This document shows, piece by piece, positions 32,664 through 44,123 of a DNA stretch of 64,000 bases. The notes under the pieces were generated by a model that saw only the letters and a list, made by a program, of their open reading frames with translations, did not search any database and was not told where the DNA came from. Every line of letters begins with the position of its first letter. Positions within the stretch are counted from its first letter, which is position 1. This DNA comes from Isochrysis galbana. Lineage: Eukaryota; Haptophyta; Isochrysidales; Isochrysidaceae. The stretch is from the NCBI GenBank assembly GCA_018136815.1, contig CM030941.1, positions 3,987,559 to 4,051,558 of the forward strand, in the 5' to 3' direction. The translations under genes were made by a program, and so were the position numbers.

Positions 32664-35184
32664 TCGACCCGTCATCCATCAACTCCTTGGAAGCGGTTCG
32701 ATCTTTCCTCGGCCTTTGCTCCTACTACCGTCGATTCATTCGCCAATTCGCCGCTAAGGCTGCTCCTCTCACTGCTCTCACGCGGAAGGGCTGCGACGTG
32801 GCAAAGGAGTCCCAGTCCGAGGAGTGTCGCCGAGCTATCCAAGAGCTCAAGACAGCGATCACTTCGGAGCCCGTCTTGACTCCACCCAGGGATGATCGGC
32901 CCTTCATCGTCAAGACCGATGGGGCTAGCAAGTTGGGCATCGCCGGCATCCTCTCGCAGCTAGGAGACGATAACCGTGAACGAGTCGTTGGGTACTACGC
33001 TCGCAGTCTCACCTCGGCCGAACGCCATTGGACGGTGACCGAGATCGAACTCTTGGCTGCCCTGGAATCAATCCGAAATTGGCGACCCTACCTTTGGGGG
33101 CGTCGGTTCAAGTTAGTCGTCGACCACTCCGCGCTGCGATGGCTGCATACCATGAAGGATCAAGTAGCCGGTGGGCCAGCCTCTCGGCTGACTCGGTGGG
33201 CTCTCAAGTTGGCTGAGTACCGGTTCGATGTCGAACATAAACCAGGAGCTGTTCATCAGGATGCTGACGGGCTGTCCCGGCTAGCATCCCTGGAGCCGGA
33301 ACACGAAGACGAACCACTCGCCGGCCCAGCGTCGTTAGCGGTACGTGAGCCTGGCTCAGAGTCTCTAGCCGAGCATGAACGGTCTCATCCGGTGGCTGCC
33401 ATCACGCGCTCCGTAGCTACGGCGCGAGGGCTTCAAGCTTGGACCGATCTCGTCGTCGAGCCTCCGATTCCGGGCCCGCCATCCAGTCCAGTTATTTGGC
33501 TCCGGGTACGCCGACTTCCGAAGAGATGAGAGCGGCCCTGGCGGAAGATCCGTTCGTAGAGCCACTCCTAGGCTCAGGAGAGACGGCAACCACGAGCCAT
33601 CAGGCCAAGGGTCGCCTCCGCCGGCCGCCGCCTCAGGCCCCATTGCCGACGATGATTCGTGTTCCAGTTCTGTCGCTCCCGCTCCCTGCTCAGCAATCCA
33701 AGATGTTTCGCCGTTTCGTCGTTCACGATGGGCTCGTCTACTATCGCACCGTCCTTGACTCCACCGACCCGGACTCGCTAGTGCTCTATGTTCCGCCCTT
33801 GTTGCGGTCTCGCTACCTCTTTGCCTACCACGATCGCTCCGGTCACCTTGGAGTTTCTCGTATGTCCGGTCTTCTTCGTACTCGGGTATACTGGCCTGGC
33901 ATGTCTTCCGACGTTGCATCCTACGTCCGGGAATGCCACGAGTGCACCCTCGCCAAGCCGCTACCTAGGGCTCTAGCGTCGCCCTCCGGTCTCTCCGTGG
34001 GCACCTACCCCTTTGATGTGGTCTACTGCGACGTGCTCGCACTGGCTCCCACTCACAACTTCGTGCCTGGAGTCTCGGGTTACGACAAGCTGGTCGTCTT
34101 CATCGACTCGCTCACTCGATGGATTGAGGCTGAGCCTTCGAATGGGGATCCTTCGTCGGAGGTGGCCTTGGACATGTTCATCCGCTTGATTGTGACGCGT
34201 TATGGAGTCCCTAGGCAGCTTCGAACCGACGCCGGTTCGAATCTATGTTCGGTTCTTGTTTCGCGTATTCTGGAGCTCACCGGGACTGATTTGTCGAGTA
34301 CAGAGCCGTACGACATGAAGGTGTAGGCTTCGTCGAACGCGCTCAGCAAACGCTCATCGTTTGATGCGCGCCTCGAACGAGGGTGGCAGCCATTGGGTCG
34401 ACCATTTGCCGTTCCTACTCCTCTCGTTGAGGGCTTCTTCCGGTCGTGTTACCTCCCGGTCTCCAGCGTCTTTGATCTTTGGGCGTGAGCTGCGTCTGCC
34501 CGCTCAACTCTCTGATCCGAAGACCGTTTCGCCAACTGCTCTCGAGGCGGCGTCCGCCGACGTTCGCTCGTACGCATCCAGGCTCAATGCGAGCCTCCGC
34601 CTCTCTGGTCCAGCGCTCTCGAGGCTACCCTAGCCGCTCAGGCTGAGTCGGCCCGTGACGCTACCATCAAGTCTCAAAGACCAGCGCGTTTCGAACCTGG
34701 GGATCGCGTCTGCATGCGATTACCAGGCCATGCCAACAAGTTGCAATTCATCTACTCGGGTCCCTACGCGTCGTAGAGGCTCTGTCCGACACTAGGTACC
34801 GACTCCGTGATCTGGAGAACCGGTTAGTCAAGGAGGAGGTGCATATCTCGAACCTCCGGCCGTATCATACTTTCGTTGATGAAGAGCCGCTGGCTGACGA
34901 CGAGTACATCGTTGAAAAGTTGCTCGATCGTCGTAGCCATGGCGTTCTATCGAGTACCTCGTGAAGTGGCGTGGCTATTCTTTCGAGAAGCCACCTGGGA
35001 GCCTCGTTCCGAGTTGCTCCGTCGTTGTTCTGATTTGCTTGATGATTATGATCGCTCCGTCGAAGAGACTGTCCAGAAGATGTTGAGTCCCGGAAGCAAC
35101 TTCTTCGTCGGCCAGGGATACTCCTCTTCCTCCCGTTCTCGATGCGCCGTCTTCGCGCACTCGATCCAGGCTCCATCTCGTTGA
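32664..35184 (+). pseudogene. pol: Pol of B1, 3' part with successive single-base deletions
   Basis: RNase H, integrase and chromodomain are all recognisable, but in several frames: RNase H and tether in 32664-33437, integrase in about 33439-34317, chromodomain remnant near 34890-35050. Differences from B3 include lost C or G bases at about 33438, 33586, 34309 and 34356. The damage increases towards the gap at 35328, so assembly error is as likely as true decay. Confidence 0.75.
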
Positions 35185-35327
35185 TCCCATGTCTTGGTAA
35201 GGGACCCGTCCCTCTAGGCTAGCCCCACGCCTCGGCTAGGGCTCCGAGTTCAAGAGCGAATCATGGAGGTGCTTGAACGCGCTGCCTGCGCTCTACACCC
35301 GGCGCAACACCCGAGCAAAGCTCCTGT
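35185..35327 (+). other. 3' untranslated part of B1 up to the gap
   Basis: Matches 59289-59433 of B3 apart from small indels. The following 3' LTR is absent because the contig ends at 35327. Confidence 0.7.
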
Positions 35328-35427
35328 NNNNNNNNNNNNNNNNNNNNNNNNNNNNNNNNNNNNNNNNNNNNNNNNNNNNNNNNNNNNNNNNNNNNNNNNN
35401 NNNNNNNNNNNNNNNNNNNNNNNNNNN
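35328..35427. other. Assembly gap (100 N)
   Basis: A run of exactly 100 N, which is a nominal length. The B1 3' LTR and the 5' end of the WW/tubby gene are missing here. Confidence 1.
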
Positions 35428-36586
35428 CACCCTACTGGCCGAACGGCCGGTGCTATCGCCATCTATTTTTCCTATCGCAGAGAATGAGGAGTTGTGGACG
35501 CCTCGGCTGCGCTCACCGCCGAAGGGCTCGCGCGGGAGGCACAAGAGCGCTCGAGCATCGGGCGCTGCGGTAACGCGTGCATACGCACTCTACCTTGGTC
35601 TCGACCCGGATCGCGACACCGAGCACATGTGGATCGCGGAGGCCGCGGCGACCGAGCCATTGCCTGATGGATGGAGCGAGTCGCGAGATCCCGAGGGGCG
35701 TCCATACTACCACAATAGCGTGACAGGCGAGGCGTCGCGGCAGCACCCCCGCGATGACGACTTTCGCCAGTTGGCCATGCGCGCGAAGCTCAACTCCCTG
35801 CACTCGTCGACGGCGGCCAAGCCCTCGGCGGGTGACTGGTCGACGGTGCAGATGAAGTCGATCGAGCAGTCGCTATGCTCGGCAGCCTCGGCGCCAGTAC
35901 GGGCCCTCGTGCAACTCGCCTCTGTGGGCGGGACGCTCGCACCGCCCAGGTTCACTTTCGAAATGCTATTGGACGAGGACACACGCCTCACTTGGATGGA
36001 CGCGATCCTATACGATCCGCCGCGGCTCAATCTTTACCAGCTTGGCTTCGAGGAGGCGCCAGGCGACGTTCGCGAGCACTTCATCCGGCTGCACAAGGGC
36101 ACGTACACCCTCTTGCGTAGACCGCGAGGGAAGACTGCAGTGGGAGGACACGATGAAGAGCTCGCTGCCGTGATCTTCAACAAGGATGTGCAGAGAATGA
36201 CTCAAACCATGGAGCTTGTCGTGCCCAGGATGAGGAAGGACGGCGTGGTCGTCGCACACGTCTCAGAAACCGATGGCGGCTCCCTCGTGCAGGCATACAA
36301 TCGGGGTGAAACGTGCGCCGTTTTGGTGTTTGTGGGCGAAGTGCGGATTGACGTGCCGCCTAACATGCCCCCGAACTACGGTGTACGGCTCTCGCTTCCC
36401 AAGACGGACTCGGGCAACCTGCTCTTGCAGAGGCTCGGTAGGCATGGGCCGGGACGAGCTTTCCTCGAGTATCACGAGCCCCTTGCGCCGATCCAGGCAT
36501 TCCTTTGCGCATTGGCACTGATCCACTGGAGTGACGGGGCCGGACTGCAACAGGCGCCCATTCCGCGTGACAAAACAAACAAATGA
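35428..36586 (+). CDS. WW-domain plus tubby-like protein, 5' end missing
   Basis: An open frame from the gap to a TGA at 36584-36586 gives about 385 residues. Near the N-terminus, ALYLGLDPDRDTEHMWIAE followed by LPDGWSESRDPEGRPYYHN and TGEASRQHP is a WW domain, in the form seen in CEP164-like ciliary proteins where a preceding helix is also conserved. The second tryptophan position is replaced (SRQHP). The C-terminal 230 residues resemble the tubby domain: LAAVIFNKDVQRMTQTMELV followed by VPRM, and the closing FLEYHEPLAPIQAFLCALAL match the typical tubby strand and terminal helix. Tubby domains bind phosphoinositides and act in ciliary cargo transport; a ciliary or membrane role here is inferred. 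No intron is visible in the part seen. Confidence 0.65.
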
Positions 36587-36820
36587 AAATGAGGCGAAAT
36601 TTATTTGTGTGGATCAGATGATATCGGTACAAAAAATCTCAACAAACTAGCCGCTATTCCCATTGCGCGAGTCGGAGTACTAGTGCTACTCCTATCTACT
36701 CGCCCTCACCGTCCACATCCCTTTCCCATCCCCCTGTTTCCTTCACGCGGAGTCCCGGGGGAGGAGCGGCCGCGCACACTGCTTCGACCAGAGGCGTGCT
36801 GCCCTTGGTAGTGTACCGGG
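36587..36820. other. 3' flank of the WW/tubby gene
   Basis: No gene or defined terminator was recognised. The composition becomes GC-rich towards the tandem repeats. Confidence 0.4.
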
Positions 36821-37158
36821 GCCGCACCCCCCGCGGGGGAGCCGATGCACATCGCGCCGTGCGCATGCACGGCGTGCACATGGGTGATTGCGTGATTGCA
36901 GCTCATCACACATGTCCCATGGGAGATCTAACGTACACTACTTGTTTTACGTAATTGTGCGACCGGGTACCGCAGGGGATTGCTATGCGCACGCACGGCC
37001 CCCCCGCGGGGGCGCCGATGCACGGCGTGCACATGGGTGATTGCAGCTCATCAGAGGGGAACAGCCGCTATGCGCACGCACAGCGCCGCTCCGCGGGGGA
37101 GCCGATGCACATCGCGCCGTGCGCATGCACGGCGTGCACATGGGTGATTGCAGCTCAA
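36821..37158. repeat. Irregular tandem repeat, three units with GCATGCACGGCGTGCACATG
   Basis: Three related blocks (about 36821-36908, 36999-37052 and 37090-37158) share CCGCGGGGGAGCCGATGCAC, then GCATGCACGGCGTGCACATG and GGTGATTGCAGCTCA. The core is itself palindromic. A TATAAATAG sequence follows at about 37193. Confidence 0.8.
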
Positions 37159-37228
37159 GCACGATATCGACAAAAATAGAATATTGGTGTGTATAAATAG
37201 CCATGGACATTTGATAGCTCAACTCGAC

Positions 37229-37745
37229 AACTATCGTTAAAACGATAGGGTCATGGAGCGCGCGCCGCCGCCCGCTCTCGCCGCCGCTGCCCTCGCCGCG
37301 ATGGACGAAGGACTCATGGACACGCCGCTGTCGCCGAAGCGACCGCGCCAGGATGACCCTCCCAGCCAGGTGGGCACAAGAGCCAGCGGGCCGCGCCCGA
37401 GCACCACAGAGAACGGAGCGTTCCAAGCCTGCATGCTGGCAACAGCCAGCATGCAGCACACCCACCTCACCCTCCACAGCCCCACCACCAGTCACCACAC
37501 ACCAATGGGACGCTCCACCAGGGGAGGCCTCCGGGCCCGGCCCCTAGGCCTGTCCGGCCCCCACACTCCGAACCAGGCCTCAGGTAGCGCACCGAGGCCG
37601 GACCCCGGAAACCGAAGAAAAAGGAATGAAGGGGGGCAGGGAAAGAGGTGGAGGGAGGGAACCTAAGGGCGGTGTAAGTGTAAGTAGGAAAGGGAGACCC
37701 AGTCAGTAGTAGGTGTGTAGCCCAGAATCTTCAGATGTTTTTTTT
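37229..37745 (+). mobile_element. Retroposon-like insertion, about 517 bp, with 19-bp target duplication (copy 2)
   Basis: TTTGATAGCTCAACTCGAC occurs at 37210-37228 and again at 37745-37763, flanking the element. It starts with the hairpin AACTATCGTTAAAACGATAG, contains a complete 137-residue ORF (37253-37666, MERAPPPALAAAALAAMDE start, PKRPR motif) and ends in a T-run. A long duplication of this kind is typical of target-primed reverse transcription. The shared 5' end with 3548 shows a repeated family. The protein is basic and low in complexity; its function is unknown. Confidence 0.7.
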
Positions 37746-37807
37746 TTGATAGCTCAACTCGACTGATGTCCCACGATTGACGGAACGACACCTCAAAGGA
37801 ATGAGGG

Positions 37808-39133
37808 TGTCGCATTCATCCTAGATGATGCGATTTCCAGGCTCTTGTTTCCAGGTCCTTCGCCGTGCGGCCACACGGTGAAGCTCAGGTACATCTAGGT
37901 TGGTAGGGTTCGTCCCTAGCGATCTAGAATTCGAGTTCTCGTTTCGTTCCTTCTAGCCTGTCTGTCAGGTCTAGATTCCGGGTTTCCTCCTTTCGGGTAA
38001 TCTTGACCCAAAGGAGCCAGGTCGCCTGTCACTCGCTGCGCGCTTGTCTCAGGCTCTCGAGTTACCTTGTGAAGGCTTGTTTAGCTTCTTGCAAGGTTTG
38101 TCGTTTCTTGTTGGGTTCCGGTTCTTTCTTGGGACCTGCTGACTTTCGTTGTTGTCCAGGCCTGTTCTTCGTAGGTTCTGCTTGGCCTGGTTAGGGTTTC
38201 GTTGAATCCCCGCGTTCGGCGTTTGGCGTTGGCGTTCGGAAATTTCCTCTCACATTCCCTAGGTCCGCTACCCTTGGCTTGTAGGTCCTTGCTTCTTTCT
38301 TCTCGGTCAAGGTTTTGGCGAGCGAGTCGGTTGCTCTATCCGCTCGAGAGATTTGAGGTTTAATTTGCTATCTCCCCTTGGAGACCGGTGTAGGTTCGCT
38401 TCTTAGGTGAGGGAATCTTTCCCCTTGATGCAAGTTACATGCAAGCCTTGGCCCCTTTGGTGTTTCCTCCCCTTGGTTGCTACTCAGGGTTGTTCGTTAG
38501 AAGCGTCTAGAAGGTTCACGCTCAACGGCAAGATTTCCTCTGTCGTGAAGATATCTCGTTGCGATCTGTATCCAAAGTGATCGCCGTGGTCGCGCGACAG
38601 GACGCTCCCCTTCGGACTCTCCGCTACGTGGGAAGTTACAACGGAGACACGCTCCGGCCGTCGCTGCGGAGTCTCTCTCTCTCGCTCGCTCTCTCTCTCC
38701 GTCTCTCGCGACGTGTTTGAGTTATCGGTGATTTGGGGTCGCGGTTGCTTGATAATTTGCTTGGTTTGGGTGAATGATTCCGGTGTGTTCGTGGGTCGGT
38801 GTATCCTGTTGTTCTCAGCTTCGTTGTCCGTCGTTGTTCGCTGCGTCGCTGCACTCAAGCAGCTTAGGCTCCCTCCCTGAGGGAAGAGTTCTTTGTAGGT
38901 CTAACAATCTCTTACAACCCATCACACTAGGGCCGCTAGGAGCGCCTCGCCGCCCCACAGCCCTTCGTTCGCCGTTCGTTCCCCGTCCAGACACCCAAAT
39001 GGGGTTGCCCGACCCAGTCCAGAATTTCATTCACCCGACTCCCGGTGGGGAGGAGGGCCAAAGCGCCGCGCTAGCCGCCGGTGCTGCTCGCGACGGAGTG
39101 GCTCAGAGCCCTCCGGCTCCGCTCGACTCGACA
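37808..39133 (+). repeat. 5' LTR of B2, 1326 bp
   Basis: Starts TGTCGCATTC, ends GACTCGACA, and is followed by AGCACGAAATC as in B1. It includes the gag start at 38999. Confidence 0.85.
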
Positions 39134-41716
39134 AGCACGAAATCAAAGCTCACGTCCTCGGCCGCAGAGGAGGAACCCCTCAGGGAACCTTCTCTGCCCG
39201 CTGCAGCTTCTGTTCCCGAGGGGTTCCCGAGTGATCCCACGACCACTGAGGCTGCGCCAATGCCACCCATCACTCCGGCTGCTATCCCCATGATTGGCTC
39301 CGACCAGCTCGTGTCGGATGGCGAGCCTCCGTCCGCTGCCTTCGGCACCCACCGGGTGCAATTACAGTGGGCCATGGTGGAGCATGACCCTCTCCCACAT
39401 GAGGCCAACTTCAGTGCCGCTGAGCTGGCCAATGAGGTGGAGGAAGGCCCCCTCCCTCTGATTCAGTTTGACCCACCTCCTCACCTTCGAGATGATGAGT
39501 CTGAGGTCGGTGAAGGGGAGGGGATCAGCTTCCGAAGCCCCGCCTACCGGGACTATGCCCCGCCGTCATCAAAAGGGGTCCTTGATCAAGAGATCACCCC
39601 GATCGAGACGGCCGCGGCGCGTCAGGATGCGGAAATGGCAAGGCTTCAAGCGCAGACCAACACCCTAAAAGGGGCTGTGGAGCGCCTGCAGTCATCCCTT
39701 GCCGCGGCAGAGGCGAGGGAGGGGCTTCTCCGGGATCAAGTTGAAGCAGGGTTCAAAGCCCTGACTCAGCTACTCCAAGCCCGCCAAGAGCCCGCTTCAA
39801 GTCCGTCCATGGATCGGACCGAGGCGGCTGCGGATTCTGCTAGGCCGGTTCAGAGGGAACCACCCATGGGCGAGCCTCCTGCTCTAGACCCAAAGGGCCA
39901 CGCCTCTCCGGCTTCTAGGGTTCCACGGTCGGCGTACCCGACCTCCAAATCGGAACCCCGCCGCCAGGATCAGAGCCTTTACCGGGGCCCGACCCCGATG
40001 GTGCCGTTCCGCCACCCTCGCGACCCCTGCCTTGCGGTGGGGATGGATGAGCGAGAGGCAGTTGTAAGCGAGTGGAAAAATCTCCTCGCCCTGCCCTCAC
40101 GCGATCTGGCCGCCCTTTACCGCGACTCCGACGAGCATGAGCTCATCCACACCATTTTGAAGAGCAACCTCTCCCTGGCGGGCAACGTTTGGCATTGCCG
40201 AATTTTCATGGAGGAGGACCACTTGCTCAAATGGGTGCGTAGCCGCTTCTCAGCCGAGCAAACCCTTCACCATCAGGTCAGGATGGGCAAAGAGCTTTCG
40301 GAGCTCCGCTTCCCAAAGGCCCTCGCCTCCGATAACGTTCAAACCGCGGCGACAGCCTGGAATGAATTTCGGCTAACTCTCATCAAGCCGTTGGAGCGGG
40401 CACTAGCGCTCGGCTGCGATCATCGCGAAATATTTACCTCCCTCCTCGCGGCAGCCGGAGCCAATTCCAGCGGCAATTCCCGCATCTTCGCCTTCCTCCT
40501 CGATCTAGTGGAGGACCGCGCCCTCGCTCTCAATCCTGTCCTCGCTGCTGACGTCCTTCTTCGCAAATGCGACGGGACCTTCGCAAACGGGGCCGATGGT
40601 TTCGCGAAAGACTCGGCGTCGATGGAGTGGGACCGCATGAGGGAGCGCGAGGCCGGCGCTGATCTATGTGAGCTCAGCAAGAATTTGGTTCGCGCCTACA
40701 TCCGCAAGCTTGGCGATTCCGCGGTTGACTCCACCAACGTGTGGGATCATCCAAACATGGCCCATGAGATCAACCAGAGGTTCGAAGAAATCATCCGGAA
40801 CGATAAGGTTGATCCTCAGCGCGGCGTCGATAATGCTATTAAATTTGCGGAGGTGCTCGCGGAGACTCGTTTCCGCGTAGAGAACCACGAGCTAGGGCGG
40901 TCGGCGCTCTCGTGCGTCAACCTCTGCCAACGGTACCTCAGCCCTTACGAGCAGGCCCGGGTGAAGCGTCATCAATCCCGGCCCTCGACGAAGCAAACCG
41001 TGGCTAGCGTACGCACTAAAGCCTCAGGCGAGGCAAAGAACGAGACTTCCTCGTCCCAGAAGACCGCTTCGACCACGGACATGGTCGCCGCCGTGCAGGC
41101 AGCCGTCCAAGCCACCGTGGCGGAAGCTCTTCGCGGACAGGGACACTCGCCTGCTTCGAAGCCTGATTATCGGGCTGCTGCACCGCCGGCAAGTTACCAC
41201 TCCAACTCGCCGTTGCCGGCTATACTGACCGATCCACCGGGTCGAAAGGGAGGCTCGTCTCGGCCGCCCAGCCGTCGCTGCGATCCGCCGGCGAACGGCC
41301 AAGGGCTACCGCCCGATTTGGGCGTATCCCGGTGGACGCCCGAGCTTTGGAATCGGGCCCGAGCCCGCTTCTGGGCCGTAGCAGGCTATGCCAAGCACCC
41401 AAGGGTCTCGGCGGCGCTAGCGAAGTGCCGACCGGCCGATAATTCAATGGAAACTCCACGGACGGACGATATCAATAGGGGAATCACCGAATGGACGAAC
41501 GAAAACGGCTGTGCCTTCTGCGCTTTCCGACCTCAAGCTCCTCCTGGCACTCCATCCAGCGAAGCCTGGAAATATGGCACGGGAGACGGTGCTCACAACC
41601 CCGTCATCTGTCAGCCATATATCCGCTTTCTGTGTGAGGCTGGCTGCGGAGAGTGCGGATCGGACGAGCACATTCATAAGCTTCTTCGCTCGATGGTCCG
41701 GGTTAAGCCTCAGTAG
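38999..41716 (+). CDS. gag: Gag protein of family B (B2)
   Basis: Codes for 905 residues, the same length and architecture as B1 Gag: Pro/Ala-rich N-terminus, coiled coil, capsid-like core and C-terminal Cys/His cluster. Amino-acid differences from B1 are concentrated in the first 180 residues, whereas the core is almost unchanged. It ends with UAG at 41714-41716 and an open frame follows. Confidence 0.85.
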   Translation: MGLPDPVQNFIHPTPGGEEGQSAALAAGAARDGVAQSPPAPLDSTSTKSKLTSSAAEEEPLREPSLPAAASVPEGFPSDPTTTEAAPMPPITPAAIPMIGSDQLVSDGEPPSAAFGTHRVQLQWAMVEHDPLPHEANFSAAELANEVEEGPLPLIQFDPPPHLRDDESEVGEGEGISFRSPAYRDYAPPSSKGVLDQEITPIETAAARQDAEMARLQAQTNTLKGAVERLQSSLAAAEAREGLLRDQVEAGFKALTQLLQARQEPASSPSMDRTEAAADSARPVQREPPMGEPPALDPKGHASPASRVPRSAYPTSKSEPRRQDQSLYRGPTPMVPFRHPRDPCLAVGMDEREAVVSEWKNLLALPSRDLAALYRDSDEHELIHTILKSNLSLAGNVWHCRIFMEEDHLLKWVRSRFSAEQTLHHQVRMGKELSELRFPKALASDNVQTAATAWNEFRLTLIKPLERALALGCDHREIFTSLLAAAGANSSGNSRIFAFLLDLVEDRALALNPVLAADVLLRKCDGTFANGADGFAKDSASMEWDRMREREAGADLCELSKNLVRAYIRKLGDSAVDSTNVWDHPNMAHEINQRFEEIIRNDKVDPQRGVDNAIKFAEVLAETRFRVENHELGRSALSCVNLCQRYLSPYEQARVKRHQSRPSTKQTVASVRTKASGEAKNETSSSQKTASTTDMVAAVQAAVQATVAEALRGQGHSPASKPDYRAAAPPASYHSNSPLPAILTDPPGRKGGSSRPPSRRCDPPANGQGLPPDLGVSRWTPELWNRARARFWAVAGYAKHPRVSAALAKCRPADNSMETPRTDDINRGITEWTNENGCAFCAFRPQAPPGTPSSEAWKYGTGDGAHNPVICQPYIRFLCEAGCGECGSDEHIHKLLRSMVRVKPQ

Positions 41717-44123
41717 GGGTCCGGCGGGGTCCCCGTCCTTCAAACCCTGGCGGAGAACATCGCGGGCGGTGGGCCCGAACGCCACCACCACCATCCCGAT
41801 CCGATCCCTACGCCGCTTGGGGAGAAGAGCTGTCGACGCGGCGATTCTCCCCCTGTCTCTAGCTCTATTCAGTCCTCGACGGTGGGAGCCGCCTCGCCGG
41901 CTGAAGCCCCCGCCGAACGGCTATCTCGGAAGCCGGAGTCGACACTTGACCCGGGCTCCTGGAAACAGGTTTGCCCCGGAGATAGTCGCGACCCGACTCT
42001 CCGAAATTCGTGTACGTCTACAAGTTCTTCTATTACTCCGCACGCTATTAGGATGTTAGGGGCCGATTCTCGCTCGCTGCCCCTCTTGGAATCTATTTCT
42101 ACGGATACTATGCTGTCTTCGGTTTCTTCAAATTCGCCTAGGTCTTTCGACGCATCTTCATCCCTGGATTCACCCCCCGACGGCCCTGCCCAAGGGGGTG
42201 GGCTAGGTGGATTCGACGCGTCTTCGGTCTCTTCGTTTCGTAAACAATCAGTTGTGAAGCCCTCGAGGGCTGTCGACTCGGTATCATCTTCTGCTCTAGG
42301 TTCTATGGATAGGTCCGACGTGGCCGCTGCCGCGTCCGAAAACGTTGTTGCTGCTTTACCTGTTTCTGCTCTTTCCCGGCGGGACCCCACTGGAGACCTC
42401 TCTCCCAAGGGCCATAGCCGGAGCCGCTCTGCGGACGAATCGTCGTTGTCTACCGTAGGTTCTCGTGCTGTTGAGGCGGAGACTAGTGTCTCCTCTTCAC
42501 CTCTCTCCCCGGTTCGTTATATTTCTCCGTCGTCGTGTTCATTCTCTCGTCTCGAAGTTGCACCCGTTCTCGTTTCTGATCTGGTTCCCGACCCGGAAGG
42601 GTCGGCTTCCGGAGTCAATGAAGATGAAGGTTCCAAGGGAGCTGCGGCTTTCCGCGCTCACGCCGTGGCCACCGCAGACTCGGGAGACGCAGGGGCCGTC
42701 GACTACGATCCCTCGTCGCGCACCATACGGACGCCGGCGTCTCCTCTTTCTCTCGGCTCTCCGGAGGATCCCCGTTCCAGGGATCGCCCGCCGGAGCCAA
42801 CCCCCTTCAGGTCTAGCCCACCGAAACTCGAGGGCGACGACCTCCTTCCCCTGAATTCCGTTGCCGAGGCCATCCACCGGATCGCCGTGGTTGGTTGTTC
42901 CTCGGCCGCCAAGTCTACTGCAACTGCCCGCGCCCCTACGCGCGAGCTCCAAATGTTAGCCGCCTCCCGTGCCCGGGCTAGCGGTTCCTCCGTCATCTTG
43001 CCCCGCCATCTCGCCGAAGCTGCTCTAGCCGTGCGGCGGCCGCACGCGAGCACTCATTCATCACCCTCTGCCGTACTGCCGACGCATTTTGACGAGCTTT
43101 GCGCTGAGTTAGCGGCGATCCACGACGCCGTGACGCTCGACGCGGCCGAGGGGATTCCTCCACCCCGCGTTCTAGTCGTCGGTGAAGCTAGCGGGGTCGT
43201 GTCTTCGATGTTCCTACTCGCCGGAGCGCACGTCGCGACGTGCGATCTACGACCGTCGGAGATCGACTACATTCCCCACTTCTGCGGAGATGCTCTTCAC
43301 ATTCAAAACCTCGGTTGGGACCTCGTGGTTGCGCATCCGCCGTGCACGTATTTGTCGGCGGTGAGTTGCCAGTGGCTCGATCGGGAGCCGGGACGACGCC
43401 AGGCTCTCGAATCCGCCGCTAGAGTCTTCCTCGCCATGGCAAGCGCCGACGCGCCTTTCGTTGCCGTCGAAAATCCTCGAATGCACGCGGAAGCCTCTGC
43501 CTTAGTCGGGGGGTTGCGACCGCGGCAGTTTGTGCAGCCGTGGCAGCACGGCACGGGCCATCAAAAAGCAACTGGCCTGTACCTGACGGCTTCACTCCCG
43601 TCCTTGCAGCCTTCGAAGATTGTCGAGGGACGTCTATCCGCTATGGCGGATCTATCGCCGTCGCCCCACCGTGGCGCCCTTCGCAGCCGCACCTATGTAG
43701 GCATTGCCGGTGCAATGGCGGCCCAGTGGATGCCGGTCTTGCGCCGTTATGCGCGCGAAGCCAAGGCGTCGCGTTCGCTCGACTTCACGGTGGACTGGGC
43801 AATTTCCCAAGCAGCTGCCAGCTTGAGAGAACGCCCTTCGCTTTGCTCGACCGGTTTCGAGCTGGCTGAGCCGAGGACGGCTCTGGCTCGTTTCATGGAG
43901 GGGAGAGGCGAAGCAGCTTCTAGCTCTCACCTCACGCCTCCCAGCGGTTCGCCAGTGTCTGATTCGGTTGTCGTGATCCCGGACGCAGGCCCCGTTGCCG
44001 ATGCTTCTCGCCTGCTTCATCAGGAGGACTCGGAAACAAACGTATCGCAAGACGAGGCCGAGGCGGAAGGAGACCGCTTCCTGCCGTGGGAGTGGCCCAT
44101 AGAGGACCGCTCTACAACGCCAG
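41717..44123 (+). CDS. pol: Pol of B2, 5' part with methyltransferase-like domain
   Basis: Open from the gag UAG to about 44123. Contains the Ser/Pro-rich leader and the complete methyltransferase-like domain (43154-43738; HPPC from 43334). A missing C at about 44124 (AGGCCTCC against AGGCCCTCC in B1 and B3) ends the frame at 44140. Confidence 0.8.
43154..43738 (+). other. DNA cytosine methyltransferase-like domain, copy B2
   Basis: All four motif regions seen in B3 are intact. Differences from B3 are few, for example Asn to Asp in ASADAPFVAVENP and Pro to Ser in ASLPSLQPSK. Confidence 0.75.

Larger units (their letters stand above)
23640..35327 (+). mobile_element. Chromovirus family B, copy B1 (5' LTR to assembly gap)
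   Basis: Contains a full 5' LTR, gag and pol, and runs to the gap at 35328 without reaching the 3' LTR. It is nearly identical to copy B3 across their shared 10 kb. Single-base deletions accumulate after about 32660, so the last 2.6 kb is broken into short frames. The 5-bp CAGTC before the LTR matches CAGTC after the 3' LTR of B3. Confidence 0.9.
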
